A stretch of 64,000 bases of DNA, taken from NCBI RefSeq assembly GCF_002760615.1, contig NZ_AWWI01000186.1, positions 23,793 through 87,792 of the forward strand. Direction: 5' to 3'. The first letter of the stretch is position 1, and each line of letters opens with the position of its first letter. Source of the stretch: Puniceibacterium antarcticum (GTDB taxonomy: Bacteria > Pseudomonadota > Alphaproteobacteria > Rhodobacterales > Rhodobacteraceae). Made by a program: the position numbers and the translations under genes. The notes below the pieces were generated by a model that had not been told where the DNA came from, ran no database searches, and worked only from the letters and a program-made list of their open reading frames with translations. Shown piece after piece: positions 17,416 through 27,745 of the stretch.

Positions 17416-18339
17416 ATGCAAAACAAACGCATCCTTCTCGTCGGTGCCCCGGTGGACAGCGGAAAGATACGCCTTGGATGCCTCATGGGGCCGGATGCAT
17501 ACCGCACAGCACGACTGGGCAGTGCATTGCAAGATATTGGACATGATGTGACCGATCTGGGAAATGTCGCACCCGACCGCTCGGATGTGGCGCCACGCGC
17601 CGGTCTGAACTCTCTGCCAGAAACCATCGGATGGACCACGGCGCTCAGCCGCGCAGCGCGCGAAGCGATCGCGAAGGGGCTGCCGATTTTCTTGGGCGGC
17701 GATCATTCATTGTCTCTTGGCACGGTGCATGGGGTCGCTGCCCATGCCGCCGCACAAGGAAAGCCACAATTCGTGCTTTGGCTCGATGCCCACAGCGATT
17801 TCCATACGCTTGAGACAACGGACTCCGGAAATCTGCACGGCACACCGCTGGGCTATCTGACCGGTCGCACCGGATTTGACGGCTTCCCCGCCGTGCCACA
17901 CCCCATCCCCGAAGAGAACGTCTGTATCATAGGCCTTCGCTCTGTCGACACAGCGGAACGCAAGATGCTGGAAGCGACGACAATCCGTCGTCATGACATG
18001 CGCGACATCGACGAGAACGGCATCGCCAAGCCGCTAGGCGCCTTTCTGGAACTGGTAGCGCAAGCCGACGGCGCGCTGCATGTCTCGCTCGACGTCGATT
18101 TCCTTGATCCTTCCGTCGCACCCGCAGTCGGCACCACCGTTCCCGGAGGCGCCACGGTACGAGAGGCGCATCTTGTCATGGAAATGCTGCACGACAGCGG
18201 CCTCATGACATCAATGGACCTGGTCGAGCTGAATCCGATGTTGGACGAGCGGGGCCGCACAGCACAGCTGATGGTCGACCTTGCCGCATCTGCACTGGGA
18301 CGTCGCGTCTTTGATCGCCCCACCCCGCGCGGCCTCTGA
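17416..18339 (+). CDS. rocF: arginase
   Basis: A 307-aa ureohydrolase that splits arginine into ornithine and urea. The Mn ligands are in GGDHSLSLGTVHG, LDAHSDFHT and SLDVDFLDPSVAP. NLHGTPLGYLTG and MDLVELNPMLDERG are typical of arginase rather than agmatinase. The start at 17416 follows AGGAG; upstream in-frame codons lack similarity. It is transcribed alone. The first Asp of the usual DxHxD box is present. Confidence 0.92.
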   Translation: MQNKRILLVGAPVDSGKIRLGCLMGPDAYRTARLGSALQDIGHDVTDLGNVAPDRSDVAPRAGLNSLPETIGWTTALSRAAREAIAKGLPIFLGGDHSLSLGTVHGVAAHAAAQGKPQFVLWLDAHSDFHTLETTDSGNLHGTPLGYLTGRTGFDGFPAVPHPIPEENVCIIGLRSVDTAERKMLEATTIRRHDMRDIDENGIAKPLGAFLELVAQADGALHVSLDVDFLDPSVAPAVGTTVPGGATVREAHLVMEMLHDSGLMTSMDLVELNPMLDERGRTAQLMVDLAASALGRRVFDRPTPRGL

Positions 18340-18347
18340 GCTCCATC

Positions 18348-18407
18348 TTCGTCTGTCCCCAAATATCCGACGAGGAGTCTGCAGGACAGGGGAAGCGCCC
18401 CCTGCAG
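18348..18407 (+). repeat. AAATATCC-box hairpin repeat, copy C
   Basis: The box TTCGTCTGTCCCCAAATATC (18348-18367) is followed by a hairpin with arms CTGCAGG (18379-18385) and CCTGCAG (18401-18407) and an inner GGGG/CCCC. It matches the architecture of copies at 31176-31224 and 34370-34418. It lies just after the arginase stop. Confidence 0.5.
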
Positions 18408-18433
18408 CCTCTCTTATCGCGCAGGAAAATGAA

Positions 18434-18955
18434 TCAAAGTACCTGCAAACCATCGCGGAACAGCCGCATATTCGCCTGATAGCTGCGCGCGGACTTGCGT
18501 AGCCCTTCAATTGCTGCCGCGTCCAGCATCCGGACCACCTTGCCCGGAACACCCATGACAAGCGATCCATCGGGGATCTCCTTGCCCTCTGTGATCAGCG
18601 CACCAGCGCCGATCAGGCAGTTCTTGCCGATCTTTGCACCGTTCAGAATGGTTGCCCCCATCCCGATCAGGGAATTCTCGCCGATCACACAGCCATGAAG
18701 CATGACCTTGTGGCCGATGGTACAGCCTGCGCCGATCACCAGCGGATAACCCATGTCGGTATGGCAGACGACATTTTCCTGCACATTGCTGCCTGCACCC
18801 ACGCGGATTTCTTCGTTGTCACCGCGCAAGGTGCTGCCGAACCAGACAGAGGCCCCCGGTTCCAACACCACGCGACCAATCACATTCGCATCGGGTGCGA
18901 TCCAGCAATCTTCGGCAATATCGGGCCCCTGCCCGTCAAGGCTGTAGAGTGTCAT
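18434..18955 (-). CDS. gamma-class carbonic anhydrase-like hexapeptide protein
   Basis: A 173-aa left-handed beta-helix protein of the gamma carbonic anhydrase/PaaY/YrdA family. Imperfect hexapeptides run through most of the chain. The three zinc-ligand histidines are visible in [10 protein letters not shown] and [11 protein letters not shown]. Enzymatic activity in this subgroup is variable. Its start overlaps the gmk stop by 4 nt, so it is translated after gmk. Confidence 0.88.
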   Translation of the reverse strand: MTLYSLDGQGPDIAEDCWIAPDANVIGRVVLEPGASVWFGSTLRGDNEEIRVGAGSNVQENVVCHTDMGYPLVIGAGCTIGHKVMLHGCVIGENSLIGMGATILNGAKIGKNCLIGAGALITEGKEIPDGSLVMGVPGKVVRMLDAAAIEGLRKSARSYQANMRLFRDGLQVL

Positions 18956-19596
18956 ATCTGTCCTTCTTCGAATTCGTCCTGAAGCTTGCGCACATGCGCG
19001 TTCAGCCCAGGCTGCTGGCTGCGGCGCAGACGCGCTGCGGTAACGATACTCTTAAGATGCGCCTCGGTCGTGTCGAGATCATCGTTCACCAGCACAAAGT
19101 CATAGCCGTCCCAGTGGCTGATCTCGTCCCAGCTTTTCTGCATGCGCTTGGCAATGGTTTCCTCCGTATCCTGCCCGCGTGCCATCAGCCGCCGACGCAG
19201 TTCGAGTATCGAGGGAGGCAGCAGAAAAATTGACAGTGTGTGCAGACCCAGATCCGAATTGCGGATCTGCTGCGCGCCCTGCCAATCGATGTCGAACAGC
19301 ACATCCTGGCCGGACTGAATCGCATCGCGGACCGGTTCCTTTGGCGAGCCGTAGAAATTTCCAAAGACATGCGCGTGTTCCAGCATTCCGCCGGTCGACA
19401 CCTGTTTTTTAAAGGCAAGATCGGTCAGGAAATGGTAGTCTTCGCCATCCACCTCTCCGGATCGAGGTGCACGGGTCGTCGCCGATACGGAAAAGACGAT
19501 TCTTTCGTCCCAGGCCCTAAGCCGACGCGCAAGCGTCGATTTTCCCGCCCCGGAGGGCGAAGAGAGGATGATCAGAAGGCCGCGCCTGTCGCTCAT
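18952..19596 (-). CDS. gmk: guanylate kinase
   Basis: A 214-aa enzyme that phosphorylates GMP to GDP. The P-loop is [15 protein letters not shown]. The GMP-binding block [20 protein letters not shown] and the [14 protein letters not shown] motif are intact. It lies 3 bp after yicC, a common pairing in proteobacteria. Confidence 0.96.
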   Translation of the reverse strand: MSDRRGLLIILSSPSGAGKSTLARRLRAWDERIVFSVSATTRAPRSGEVDGEDYHFLTDLAFKKQVSTGGMLEHAHVFGNFYGSPKEPVRDAIQSGQDVLFDIDWQGAQQIRNSDLGLHTLSIFLLPPSILELRRRLMARGQDTEETIAKRMQKSWDEISHWDGYDFVLVNDDLDTTEAHLKSIVTAARLRRSQQPGLNAHVRKLQDEFEEGQI

Positions 19597-19599
19597 GTC

Positions 19600-20490
19600 T
19601 TACTCCACATTCTGCGCCTGTTCGCGCATCTGCTCGATTACTGTCTTGAGGTCGAGACCCACCCGAGTCAGCGCCGCCGATTGCGCCTTGGAGCACAGGG
19701 TGTTGGCCTCCCGGTTGAATTCCTGCATTAGAAAATCGAGTTTTCGCCCAATTGCTCCGGGCTGCCTCAGAAGATCGCGCGCCGCCAGTACATGGGCGCG
19801 AAGGCGGTCCAGCTCTTCGGTCACATCCGCCTTGACGGCAATCAGCGCCAGTTCCTGCGCCACCCTTTGGGGATCAACGCCATCCGTATTGTCCATCACG
19901 CGAGCCAGCGCTGCGCGAAGCCTTGCCGCCTGTTCATCGCGACGCATTTCAGCCTGCTCTGCGGCGACTTTAGTCAAGGCCTCTATCTCGTCCACCTGCG
20001 CGGACAGGATCGCCTGAAGGGCATCCCCTTCGGCTCCGCGCATCGCGGTGAACTCGGCGAGAACGTGACTGAATTCCGACAAAAGTTGGGCACAGAGCGC
20101 CTTGCTGTCTCCCTGCGTTGCTCCGCTGTTAAGAATTCCGCGCAGCCCGACGATCTGGGCGGCGGTTGAGGGAGCCAGGGACAGCCCCTTGTTCATGGCC
20201 TGCGTTTCGATCAAGGTCATCGCTTCCAGAACCAAGGCAAGATGAGCTTCTGACAACTGCACTGCTCCCTCCTCCTCGGTGCCCTGCAGGCGCAGCGAAA
20301 TCGTGACATTGCCGCGGGCAAGAACTTTGGACGCGATGCCCTTGAGACCAGCCTCAAGCCCGTCTATCCAATCCGGCACGCGGATCCGTAAATCCAGCCC
20401 CTTGCCATTCACACCACGCATATCCCAGGACCAGTTAAGACCGCCAAGCCCACCAGCTGCCCCTGCAAATCCTGTCATTGACTGCCGCAT
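19600..20490 (-). CDS. YicC family endoribonuclease-like protein
   Basis: A 296-aa protein of the YicC/YloC family, whose E. coli member is an endoribonuclease. The N-terminus MRQSMTGFAGA, the VNGKGLDLRIRVPD block and the C-terminal DFLMQEFNREANTLCSKAQS are diagnostic. I start it at 20490, where similarity begins; 33 extra upstream codons are unsupported. It is upstream of gmk in one operon. Confidence 0.9.
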   Translation of the reverse strand: MRQSMTGFAGAAGGLGGLNWSWDMRGVNGKGLDLRIRVPDWIDGLEAGLKGIASKVLARGNVTISLRLQGTEEEGAVQLSEAHLALVLEAMTLIETQAMNKGLSLAPSTAAQIVGLRGILNSGATQGDSKALCAQLLSEFSHVLAEFTAMRGAEGDALQAILSAQVDEIEALTKVAAEQAEMRRDEQAARLRAALARVMDNTDGVDPQRVAQELALIAVKADVTEELDRLRAHVLAARDLLRQPGAIGRKLDFLMQEFNREANTLCSKAQSAALTRVGLDLKTVIEQMREQAQNVE

Positions 20491-20706
20491 GACCACCTCC
20501 GAGGTTTCCCCTAGACAACAGCCGTCCTCAAGGCAAGTCCCCGTCCCAGCGCACGAAGGCAGGTCATAGGCATTAACCATTTGGCTCAAATTAAGGCGAT
20601 TTAGAGGCGGGAGTGGAGTATTAACGTTTCATCAAGGTTTATGAAGGCACTTAGTTAAAAAACCGCTAAAAAGCGGGAGTGCCTGATCCGACTCAGGAGC
20701 GGGAAG

Positions 20707-21417
20707 ATGTTTGGTTTCGGAAGAGACGATCAAAACGTGGTGTCGATGATCACCCGGGAAAATGAACGCCGCAACGCCCCGTTGCGCGAGGTCGAAAATT
20801 ACTGGCAGGCCCTGCGTAGCGCGGACAAAGTGCCTGCGCGCAGCCAGATTGATCCGCGTGGTATGGAAGGCGCGCTTGAATATGCCTTCCTGGCTGAGCG
20901 CATTGCGCCGGGCATGGCAAAGATCCGTGTCGCCGGATCGCATCTTTCGGACCTGATGGGCATGGAAGTATCCGGTATGCCACTCAGCAGCCTGTTTGCG
21001 CCCAGCGCGCGTGAGGCCCTAGCGCGCGACATCGCGCGCGTCTTTGCGGAACCGGCGATCTTGCGCGCCTATCTACGTGGCGAAGAAGGCTTCGGCAAAC
21101 CTGAGATCAGCGGACAACTGCTGATACTGCCGCTGCGGTCGGATATGGGGGATATCACCCGGGCTCTGGGGTGTCTGATCACGCGTGGACGCGTTGGCCG
21201 CGCGCCTCGGCGCTTTTTAATTGGAAGTTCCGAAGTCACACCAGTCTTCCACAAGGCTGCGATCATTCCCGAAAAACAACCCGAAACGGCAACAGAGACC
21301 CAGAAAAAGCCTGCTTTGATCCCTGTTAGTGAACTGCACGCGCCCAAAGCGCCTAAAGTCGTGAGCGGTCACATTTCAAAGCGCTCACATTTGCGCATCG
21401 TTGTATCAAACGACTGA
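20707..21417 (+). CDS. PAS-domain protein (PAS_5 family)
   Basis: A 236-aa cytoplasmic protein. Residues about 20-165 match the alphaproteobacterial PAS_5 type (REVENYWQALRSADKVPARS, then RIRVAGSHLSDLMGMEV-like core). The C-terminal 70 residues are Pro/Lys/Glu-rich and probably disordered. No output domain is attached, so it probably acts by protein contact. The start at 20707 follows GGAGCGGGAAG. A bidirectional terminator separates it from galU. Confidence 0.75.
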   Translation: MFGFGRDDQNVVSMITRENERRNAPLREVENYWQALRSADKVPARSQIDPRGMEGALEYAFLAERIAPGMAKIRVAGSHLSDLMGMEVSGMPLSSLFAPSAREALARDIARVFAEPAILRAYLRGEEGFGKPEISGQLLILPLRSDMGDITRALGCLITRGRVGRAPRRFLIGSSEVTPVFHKAAIIPEKQPETATETQKKPALIPVSELHAPKAPKVVSGHISKRSHLRIVVSND

Positions 21418-21431
21418 ACTCAACTGCAGCT

Positions 21432-21470
21432 CAAAAAAAGGCCGCTGTGAATATCCACAGCGGCCTTTCC
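21432..21470. terminator. bidirectional terminator between PAS gene and galU
   Basis: AAAGGCCGCTGTG (21437-21449) pairs with CACAGCGGCCTTT (21456-21468), flanked by A-tract on the left and T-tract on the right. Confidence 0.85.
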
Positions 21471-21487
21471 ACATGAGATAAGCGATT

Positions 21488-22396
21488 TTACTCAGCAGCA
21501 AACAGGCTAGCTTTGTGTTCGCTGAGCACTTCGCGGAATTCGGGCGATGCGCCTGCATACGCAAGAATCGCGCGCAGCATCCCTTCCTTGGAACCGCAAT
21601 CATACCGCTGACCGCTGAAGCGGAAACCAGACAATCCCACGCGCGGAGTTGCTCGGGAAATGGCGTCTGTCAGCTGAATCTCACCACCCGCACCAGGTTC
21701 TTGATCGCGCAGATCATCAAAGATCGAACCGTCTAGCACGTAGCGCCCGACAACAGCCTGACGTGACGGAGCATCGGCAGGTTCCGGCTTTTCGACCATC
21801 CCATCGGCCCAGAGGACATTTTCATCACGACCCGTCACTGACAGAATGCCGTAACTTTTCACCGCATCCTGCTCGACCTGCATTGTTGCGACCATGTGGC
21901 CAGCGCCACCTTTTTGATAGGCTTCGATCATCTCGGAAAGGCAGCCGATCTCACCGAGGATCAGATCGTCGGGAAGCACCACAGCAACCGGGCCCGGCAG
22001 TGCATCATCGGCGGCACAGAGCACAGCGTGGCCAAGTCCAAGAGGCTCGTCCTGCATTACAAACCGCACATCAATCTGCTTTGTGTCCAGCGCGCTGTCC
22101 TTCAAACGCTGGGCCAGCTCATGTTTGCCCTTGGCACAAAGTTGTGCGTCCAGATCCGCGTCATGAGTCACATACCGTTCGATGGCGGACTTCGTAGGAT
22201 GGCTGACAAAGATCATGCGTTCGATCCCTGCGGCGCGCGCCTCGTCGATGGCGAACTGGATAAGCGGACGGTCCAGCACCGGCAAAAGCTCCTTCGGTGT
22301 CGCCTTGGTCGCAGGAAGAAAGCGGGTCCCCAAGCCAGCGACAGGAAAGATCGCAGTGCGTACACTCAGAGGTGTTGCAGTTTCTTTCGGTTCCAT
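21488..22396 (-). CDS. galU: UTP-glucose-1-phosphate uridylyltransferase
   Basis: A 302-aa enzyme making UDP-glucose. The nucleotide-binding motif GLGTRFLPATKATPKELLPV, followed by DRPLIQFAIDEA, is canonical; VLPDDLIL and GVVEKPEP-like (GMVEKPEPADAPS) follow. I start at 22396 (MEPKETAT), after GGAG; the longer upstream frame is unsupported. It is divergent from the gpsA-ggpS operon. Confidence 0.93.
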   Translation of the reverse strand: MEPKETATPLSVRTAIFPVAGLGTRFLPATKATPKELLPVLDRPLIQFAIDEARAAGIERMIFVSHPTKSAIERYVTHDADLDAQLCAKGKHELAQRLKDSALDTKQIDVRFVMQDEPLGLGHAVLCAADDALPGPVAVVLPDDLILGEIGCLSEMIEAYQKGGAGHMVATMQVEQDAVKSYGILSVTGRDENVLWADGMVEKPEPADAPSRQAVVGRYVLDGSIFDDLRDQEPGAGGEIQLTDAISRATPRVGLSGFRFSGQRYDCGSKEGMLRAILAYAGASPEFREVLSEHKASLFAAE

Positions 22397-22771
22397 TTGA
22401 TCGCGTCTCCTGGTCAGAGGTTCAAATTGCAGTGATCGCTGCAGCGCAGCATATTCGGCCAACTTATTCAAGCAAGCGGTTGAGTCAAAAAGTCTAAGTC
22501 TGGGCTACAACGCGCAAAAATGTGCAGGGTTCCTTGTCACTCACGCTATGGTTTAATTTCAGTACCTTGCGTCGATTTCAGTTTTGCGACAGTTTTCGCG
22601 AAGCACCCGAAATTCCGATCATGCCCGTCCGATACAGAGGTCATGTTTGTGGTTGAAATTGCCCTACCCCGACTGTTGCCGCCTATAATCTGCGCAGGCT
22701 GCGGCCAAAACTGTATAAAATTAAGTCAATCTTGGCTTCACATCGGATGACAGGCAAAAGGTGCCCGTGTC
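22397..22771. other. 375-bp divergent regulatory gap galU/gpsA
   Basis: No protein gene is visible. The gap must hold promoters for galU and for the glucosylglycerol operon. The only clear sequence landmark is the consensus TATAAT at 22684-22689. Confidence 0.6.
22659..22689 (+). promoter_or_regulatory. candidate promoter of gpsA-HAD-ggpS
   Basis: TTGCCC (22659-22664) and TATAAT (22684-22689) are 19 bp apart, 82 bp before the gpsA start. The -10 is perfect and the spacing is slightly long. Confidence 0.35.
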
Positions 22772-24007
22772 ATGCTAGACAGGCTTGCAGGCACTCCTAG
22801 CTCTCTTGATGAGATCAACAGAGCGGTGCCAGACTTAGAGCCACAGATCAGAAACAAAATGGACGGAGACAGTTTGGAGAATTCATTCACTCGGACAAAC
22901 AATGCGAGTTCGGGACGTGTGCATGCCCACCCATATGGACAGATCACCGTGCTTGGCATGGGCAGCTGGGGCACGGCACTGGCCATGGTTGCCGCTACTG
23001 CGGGACGTGACGTGCGGCTCTGGGGGCGACGCAACCAGTTGAGCGAAGCGGTCAACGCCACGCGAATCAACGCGGAATACCTGCCCGACGTGCCTCTGCA
23101 TGACAGGATCATGGTAACCAGCGATCTGGCCAAGGCGCTGGAGGGATCCGAGGCCGTGCTGATCGTGACACCATCGCTCACTTTGCGCCAAGTCTGTGCG
23201 TCGATCCGCCCACATCTGCCCAAGGGCATCCCGCTTGCGCTATGCTGCAAAGGTATTGAGAGGGGCACAGGCTTTCTTTTGTCGCATCTGGTGTCCGAAG
23301 AGCTGCCGGGTCATCCGGTCGGTGCCCTCTCGGGGCCAACCTTTGCCAAAGAAACCGCGCTCGGTCATCCCACAGCGGCCACAATCGCCTTTCCTTTCAG
23401 CTATCAGGACCGGCTCGACCCGGCCAAAAGTCCCGCGGCGCGTCTTGCCGTTTCAATGTCCTCCGCCGCGTTCCGCCCTTATGTTTCAGATGACCTCGTG
23501 GGCGTTGAAATCGGAGGTGCGGTCAAGAACGTCATTGCCATCGCCTGCGGGATGATGACCGGCGCCGGTTTCGCCGAGAACACCCGCGCCGCGCTGATCA
23601 CCAGAGGCATCGACGAGATGAAGTTCCTGGCCGAAGCGCTTGGCGGCAGGCGCGAAACAGTGACCGGCCTTTCCGGTGCGGGTGACCTGACGCTGACCTG
23701 TTCGAGCATGACCTCACGCAACATGTCGCTGGGCGTCCAGCTGGGCAAGGGCATACCACGCAGCGAATGCTTTGATGGCCGAGATGTGGTGGTCGAGGGC
23801 GAAGTGAACGCCGTTTCCGTCGTCGACCTCGCCCATCGCATCCGTGTCAGCATGCCGATCTGCGAGGCAGTGCATTCCATCCTCTATGAAGGCGCCGATC
23901 TGGGCAAAGCCTTTTCCGACCTCTGGGCTCGGCCCATCGAATCAGAACCTCGGGCGCTGGATATAGAACTGGCGCATCCGACAACATTATTGCGAGAGAC
24001 CCTATGA
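22772..24007 (+). CDS. gpsA: NAD(P)-dependent glycerol-3-phosphate dehydrogenase, N-terminally extended
   Basis: A 411-aa enzyme that reduces dihydroxyacetone phosphate to sn-glycerol-3-phosphate. The Rossmann motif VLGMGSWGTALA starts only at residue 58. GALSGPTFAKE, the catalytic lysine region IGGAVKNVIAIACG and GLSGAGDLTLTC follow. The first 55 residues have no family similarity, and an internal ATG at 22859 would shorten them to 26. In this operon the product should supply glycerol-3-phosphate as acceptor for GgpS. Its stop overlaps the next start (ATGA), so a dedicated, pathway-linked GpsA is likely, possibly in addition to a housekeeping copy elsewhere. Confidence 0.9.
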   Translation: MLDRLAGTPSSLDEINRAVPDLEPQIRNKMDGDSLENSFTRTNNASSGRVHAHPYGQITVLGMGSWGTALAMVAATAGRDVRLWGRRNQLSEAVNATRINAEYLPDVPLHDRIMVTSDLAKALEGSEAVLIVTPSLTLRQVCASIRPHLPKGIPLALCCKGIERGTGFLLSHLVSEELPGHPVGALSGPTFAKETALGHPTAATIAFPFSYQDRLDPAKSPAARLAVSMSSAAFRPYVSDDLVGVEIGGAVKNVIAIACGMMTGAGFAENTRAALITRGIDEMKFLAEALGGRRETVTGLSGAGDLTLTCSSMTSRNMSLGVQLGKGIPRSECFDGRDVVVEGEVNAVSVVDLAHRIRVSMPICEAVHSILYEGADLGKAFSDLWARPIESEPRALDIELAHPTTLLRETL

Positions 24008-24783
24008 CCCTGCACACCCCAGTGACCGCTGTTCCGATCAACGCCCGCAAATTCGTTCTGGCGACAGATCTGGACGGGACTTTTCTTGGTGGGTCTGACG
24101 CTGACCGCAAGACACTTTATGACTGGATCGAGGCGAACCGCGACACGATCGGCCTGATCTTTGTCACCGGACGTGACCCCAAGTTCATCGGCGAGCTGTG
24201 CGATGGTGGGGTGCCATGGCCCGAATATGTGATTGGCGACGTGGGTACCACCATCGCCAAGGTGAACAACCGGGTGATCGACCCTATCATACCCTTGGAA
24301 GAGGACATCGCCAGCCGCTGGGGTGACGCCGGTGCATCCGTGCGCGCAGCGCTTGAGGGGCACCCGGGCCTGTCATTGCAGCCCACGGAATTCCGCTATC
24401 GGGTAAGCTATGACCTGCATCCCGACGACTTTGATCCCGCAGCGCATGACATCGTGCAGCAATTGGGGTATGATACGCTTGTGTCGGACAACAAATACTT
24501 TGACGTCCTGCCCCGCGGTGTCAGCAAGGGGCCATCGCTGAAACGGCTGGTGGCGCATCTGGGTATCGACCCTAAAACGGTGCTGGCTGCGGGCGATACA
24601 ATGAACGATCTGTCTATGTTGCAATGCGGCCTTCCGGCTGTTGCAGTCGGCGGATCGGAACCGGATCTCCTCTCACGCGTTAGGGATCTGGAGCAGGTCC
24701 ACAAAGCGACCGCCATTGGCGCCGCCGGTATTCTTGAGGCGGTGTCCGTGCGAAATCTACACGCGACACCGAAAGGAGACTGA
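24004..24783 (+). CDS. HAD-superfamily IIB phosphatase, probable glucosylglycerol-3-phosphatase
   Basis: A 259-aa Cof-type HAD hydrolase. Motif I is LATDLDGTFLGG, motif II the TGRD of IFVTGRDPKF, motif III lysine lies in VSKGPSLKR, and motif IV is AAGDTMNDLSML. Sucrose-phosphatase and mannosyl-3-phosphoglycerate-phosphatase relatives share this form. Wedged between gpsA (4-nt overlap) and ggpS (1-nt gap), it most probably removes phosphate from glucosylglycerol-phosphate. This replaces the unrelated StpA-type phosphatase of cyanobacteria (inference from context). Confidence 0.82.
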   Translation: MTLHTPVTAVPINARKFVLATDLDGTFLGGSDADRKTLYDWIEANRDTIGLIFVTGRDPKFIGELCDGGVPWPEYVIGDVGTTIAKVNNRVIDPIIPLEEDIASRWGDAGASVRAALEGHPGLSLQPTEFRYRVSYDLHPDDFDPAAHDIVQQLGYDTLVSDNKYFDVLPRGVSKGPSLKRLVAHLGIDPKTVLAAGDTMNDLSMLQCGLPAVAVGGSEPDLLSRVRDLEQVHKATAIGAAGILEAVSVRNLHATPKGD

Positions 24784-24784
24784 T

Positions 24785-26299
24785 ATGCCCAGCGATCTCG
24801 TGATCGTCTATCACCGTCAACCTTATGAGGAGGTGGAAGAAAACGGCAAAATCGTCTTCAAAGAGAACAAAAGCCCAAATGGAATTGTTCCAACGCTCAA
24901 AAGTTTTTTCGGCGCAGTCGACAATGCCGCTTGGGTCGCCTGGAAGCAGGCCGAAGACACTTCGAACCCCGGGTTTGAACGTGTCATCGAAATCGAGGAC
25001 AGCTTTGGCAAATACACCGTGTCCCGCCTACCCCTGACGGAGGCGCAGGTCAAAAGCTTTTACCACGTCACGTCGAAAGAGGCGTTTTGGCCGATCCTGC
25101 ACGGGTTCAAGGAAAAGTATAACTATGACCCCGTTGACTGGCCCACCTTCCGCGAAGTGAACTGGGCCTTTGCAGAGGCCGCCGCCGCCGAGGCCAAACC
25201 AGGTGCTTCGGTCTGGGTGCATGACTACAACCTCTGGCTCGTGCCCGGGTATCTGCGCCAGTTGCGCCCAGACGTGCGGATTTCTTTCTTTCACCACACG
25301 CCTTTCCCGTCGGCAGATATGTTCAACGTGCTGCCTTGGCGCGGAGAGATCATCGACAGCCTGCTGGCCTGTGACGTGGTTGGATTCCACATCCCGCGCT
25401 ATGCCGCGAACTTTGTCTCTGTCGTGCGATCCCTGCGCGACGTCGGTTCAGTGCCGCGAATCAAGGTCGACCCGGATTTCATCTCGGAAGGCTCTGCGCT
25501 AAGTGACCGGACGGTGCCAACGTCGATCCACCTCGAAGACAGCAACAACCATATCGTGCAGCTTGGCACGACGCCGGTTGGCGTAAACACCAGCTATATC
25601 AACGAAGTGGCAGGACGGCAGGACACTGCAGACCGTGCCCGTGGCATCAAGGAAGAGTTGGGAAACGCACAACTGATCCTGTCCGTGGGGCGGACAGACT
25701 ATACCAAAGGTGGTGCGGATCAGTTGCTGGCGTTCGAACGCCTGCTGCAACGCCGCCCTGATCTGGTGGGCAATGTGCGCCTGCTGCACGTCTCGGTCAG
25801 TGCAAACCGCAACATGAGCGTCTACCGAGAGATTCAGGAAGAGATCGAACAGATCGCAGGGCGGATCAACGGCAGATTCGGGTCTTTCACCTCAACCCCA
25901 GTCACTTTGATTTCGCGTGCGATCCCATTTGAGACTCTGGTCGCCTATTACCGTGCGGCTGATGTCGCCTGGATCACGCCGCTTGCGGACGGGATGAATC
26001 TGGTTGCGAAGGAATTTGCTGCCTCGCGTACAGATGGGGATGGCGTTCTGATCCTGTCCGAATTCGCCGGCGCCGCGATCGAGCTGAGCTCGGCTGTTCT
26101 GACCAACCCCTATTCCAACCGCTCAATGGACCACGCCATCGAAATGGCGCTGGAAATGCCCGATGAAGAGCGGCACATCCGGATGAAGGAATTGCGCCGG
26201 ATGGTTGCTAAATACGACACGGAAGCCTGGGCGCGCGCGCAGTTGATACTGCTTTCCCCCGAGGTGTTCGACAAGGACAAGGATACGGCTGCCGCCTGA
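24785..26299 (+). CDS. ggpS: glucosylglycerol-phosphate synthase (GT20)
   Basis: A 504-aa retaining glycosyltransferase that joins glucose from a nucleotide sugar (ADP-glucose in cyanobacteria) to glycerol-3-phosphate. The N-terminus [17 protein letters not shown] with [14 protein letters not shown] closely follows the cyanobacterial GgpS pattern rather than Ots[55 protein letters not shown] and [14 protein letters not shown] line the active site. It is the third gene of gpsA-HAD-ggpS, which together make the compatible solute glucosylglycerol from DHAP and nucleotide-glucose, fitting a marine host. Confidence 0.92.
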   Translation: MPSDLVIVYHRQPYEEVEENGKIVFKENKSPNGIVPTLKSFFGAVDNAAWVAWKQAEDTSNPGFERVIEIEDSFGKYTVSRLPLTEAQVKSFYHVTSKEAFWPILHGFKEKYNYDPVDWPTFREVNWAFAEAAAAEAKPGASVWVHDYNLWLVPGYLRQLRPDVRISFFHHTPFPSADMFNVLPWRGEIIDSLLACDVVGFHIPRYAANFVSVVRSLRDVGSVPRIKVDPDFISEGSALSDRTVPTSIHLEDSNNHIVQLGTTPVGVNTSYINEVAGRQDTADRARGIKEELGNAQLILSVGRTDYTKGGADQLLAFERLLQRRPDLVGNVRLLHVSVSANRNMSVYREIQEEIEQIAGRINGRFGSFTSTPVTLISRAIPFETLVAYYRAADVAWITPLADGMNLVAKEFAASRTDGDGVLILSEFAGAAIELSSAVLTNPYSNRSMDHAIEMALEMPDEERHIRMKELRRMVAKYDTEAWARAQLILLSPEVFDKDKDTAAA

Positions 26300-26325
26300 T
26301 CTATCCAGAGAACATTGAAGACATG

Positions 26326-26360
26326 AAAAAACCGGCCCTCTTTCGGGGCCGGTTTTATTT
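26326..26360. terminator. terminator after ggpS, bidirectional
   Basis: AAAACCGGCCC (26328-26338) pairs with GGGCCGGTTTT (26346-26356). T-rich on the right and A-rich on the left, it serves both ggpS (+) and the DAHP synthase gene (-). Confidence 0.85.
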
Positions 26361-26377
26361 TGTGCTCTTGTGGGGGT

Positions 26378-27745
26378 TCAACCGTTGGCGGCTGCAGCAT
26401 CCGTGCGGCGAGCAGTAAGCTCCTCGGCGACGAGGAAGGCAAGTTCAAGCGACTGCGACGCGTTCAGGCGCGGATCGCAGGCGGTGTGATAGCGGTCGCT
26501 CAGATCCTCATCCGTCACGGCGCGCACGCCGCCGGTACATTCGGTGACGTCATCACCGGTCATCTCGAAATGCACGCCACCCGGGATGGTGCCTTCGCCA
26601 TTGTGAACGGCAAAGAATTCACGCACCTCGCGCAGGACAAGATCGAACGGCCGTGTCTTGTAGCCGGACGAACTTTTGATCGTGTTGCCATGCATCGGAT
26701 CGCAGACCCAGGTGACATTGGCCCCCTCTTCGCGCACCGCCTTGATCAGACGCGGCAGGTTTTCTGCCACCTTGCCCGCACCGAAACGCGCGATCAGGGT
26801 CAGCTTGCCCGCCTCGTTCGTCGGATTCAGCCGGTTCATCAGAACCTTGAGATCTTCTGCCGTGGTGGTCGGGCCGCATTTCAGACCAACAGGGTTCAGT
26901 ACGCCACGGGCAAATTCCACATGCGCGCCATCCGGCTGACGTGTGCGATCCCCGATCCAGATCATATGGCCTGACCCCGCCAGCCATTTGCCAGAGGTTG
27001 AATCCATACGGCACAGCGCCTCTTCATACTCCAGCAGCAGCGATTCATGGCTGGTGTAGAAATCAACTGTGCGCAGGTTGTGGTTCGTTTCGGATTCCAG
27101 ACCCGCCGCCCGCATGAAGTCGAGCGCATCCGAAATCCGGTTCGCCATATCGCGATACTTGGCCGCCTTTTCGCCCTCGGTAAAGCCGAGAGTCCAGGAA
27201 TGCACCTCGTTGATATCGGCATAGCCACCGGTCGAAAACGCGCGCAGCAGGTTTAGCGTTGCCGCCGCCTGAGTGTAGGCCTGCAGCATCTTCTTGGGGT
27301 CGGGAATGCGTTCCTTGGCGGAAAATCCCAGCTCGTTGATGATATCGCCGCGGTAGCTGGGCAGTTCTACGCCATTCACAACCTCGGTTGGGGCCGAACG
27401 CGGCTTTGCGAACTGACCCGCCATGCGACCCACCTTGACCACCGGCACCTTGGCGCCAAAGGTAAGCACCATTGCCATCTGCAGCATCACCTTGAAGGTG
27501 TCGCGGATGCCATTGGCGCTGAACTGTTCAAAGGACTCGGCGCAATCGCCACCCTGCAAGAGGAACGCCTCGCCACGCGACGCCGCGCCGAGGGCCTTCT
27601 TGAGCTTGCGCGCCTCACCTGCAAACACCAGCGGCGGATACTTGGCCAGCTGCGCCTCTACGGCATGCAGGGCGTCGGAATCCGTATAGTCGGGCATCTG
27701 CACCCGAGGCTTGTTGCGCCAGCTCGTCTTTTGCCACTCGGTCAT
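26378..27745 (-). CDS. class II 3-deoxy-7-phosphoheptulonate (DAHP) synthase
   Basis: A 455-aa plant-type (class II) enzyme that condenses PEP and erythrose-4-phosphate, the first step of the shikimate pathway. Family blocks are [58 protein letters not shown] and [10 protein letters not shown]. The start [13 protein letters not shown] at 27745 matches the family; 13 upstream codons are not needed. It is transcribed alone toward the terminator shared with ggpS. Confidence 0.93.
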   Translation of the reverse strand: MTEWQKTSWRNKPRVQMPDYTDSDALHAVEAQLAKYPPLVFAGEARKLKKALGAASRGEAFLLQGGDCAESFEQFSANGIRDTFKVMLQMAMVLTFGAKVPVVKVGRMAGQFAKPRSAPTEVVNGVELPSYRGDIINELGFSAKERIPDPKKMLQAYTQAAATLNLLRAFSTGGYADINEVHSWTLGFTEGEKAAKYRDMANRISDALDFMRAAGLESETNHNLRTVDFYTSHESLLLEYEEALCRMDSTSGKWLAGSGHMIWIGDRTRQPDGAHVEFARGVLNPVGLKCGPTTTAEDLKVLMNRLNPTNEAGKLTLIARFGAGKVAENLPRLIKAVREEGANVTWVCDPMHGNTIKSSSGYKTRPFDLVLREVREFFAVHNGEGTIPGGVHFEMTGDDVTECTGGVRAVTDEDLSDRYHTACDPRLNASQSLELAFLVAEELTARRTDAAAANG

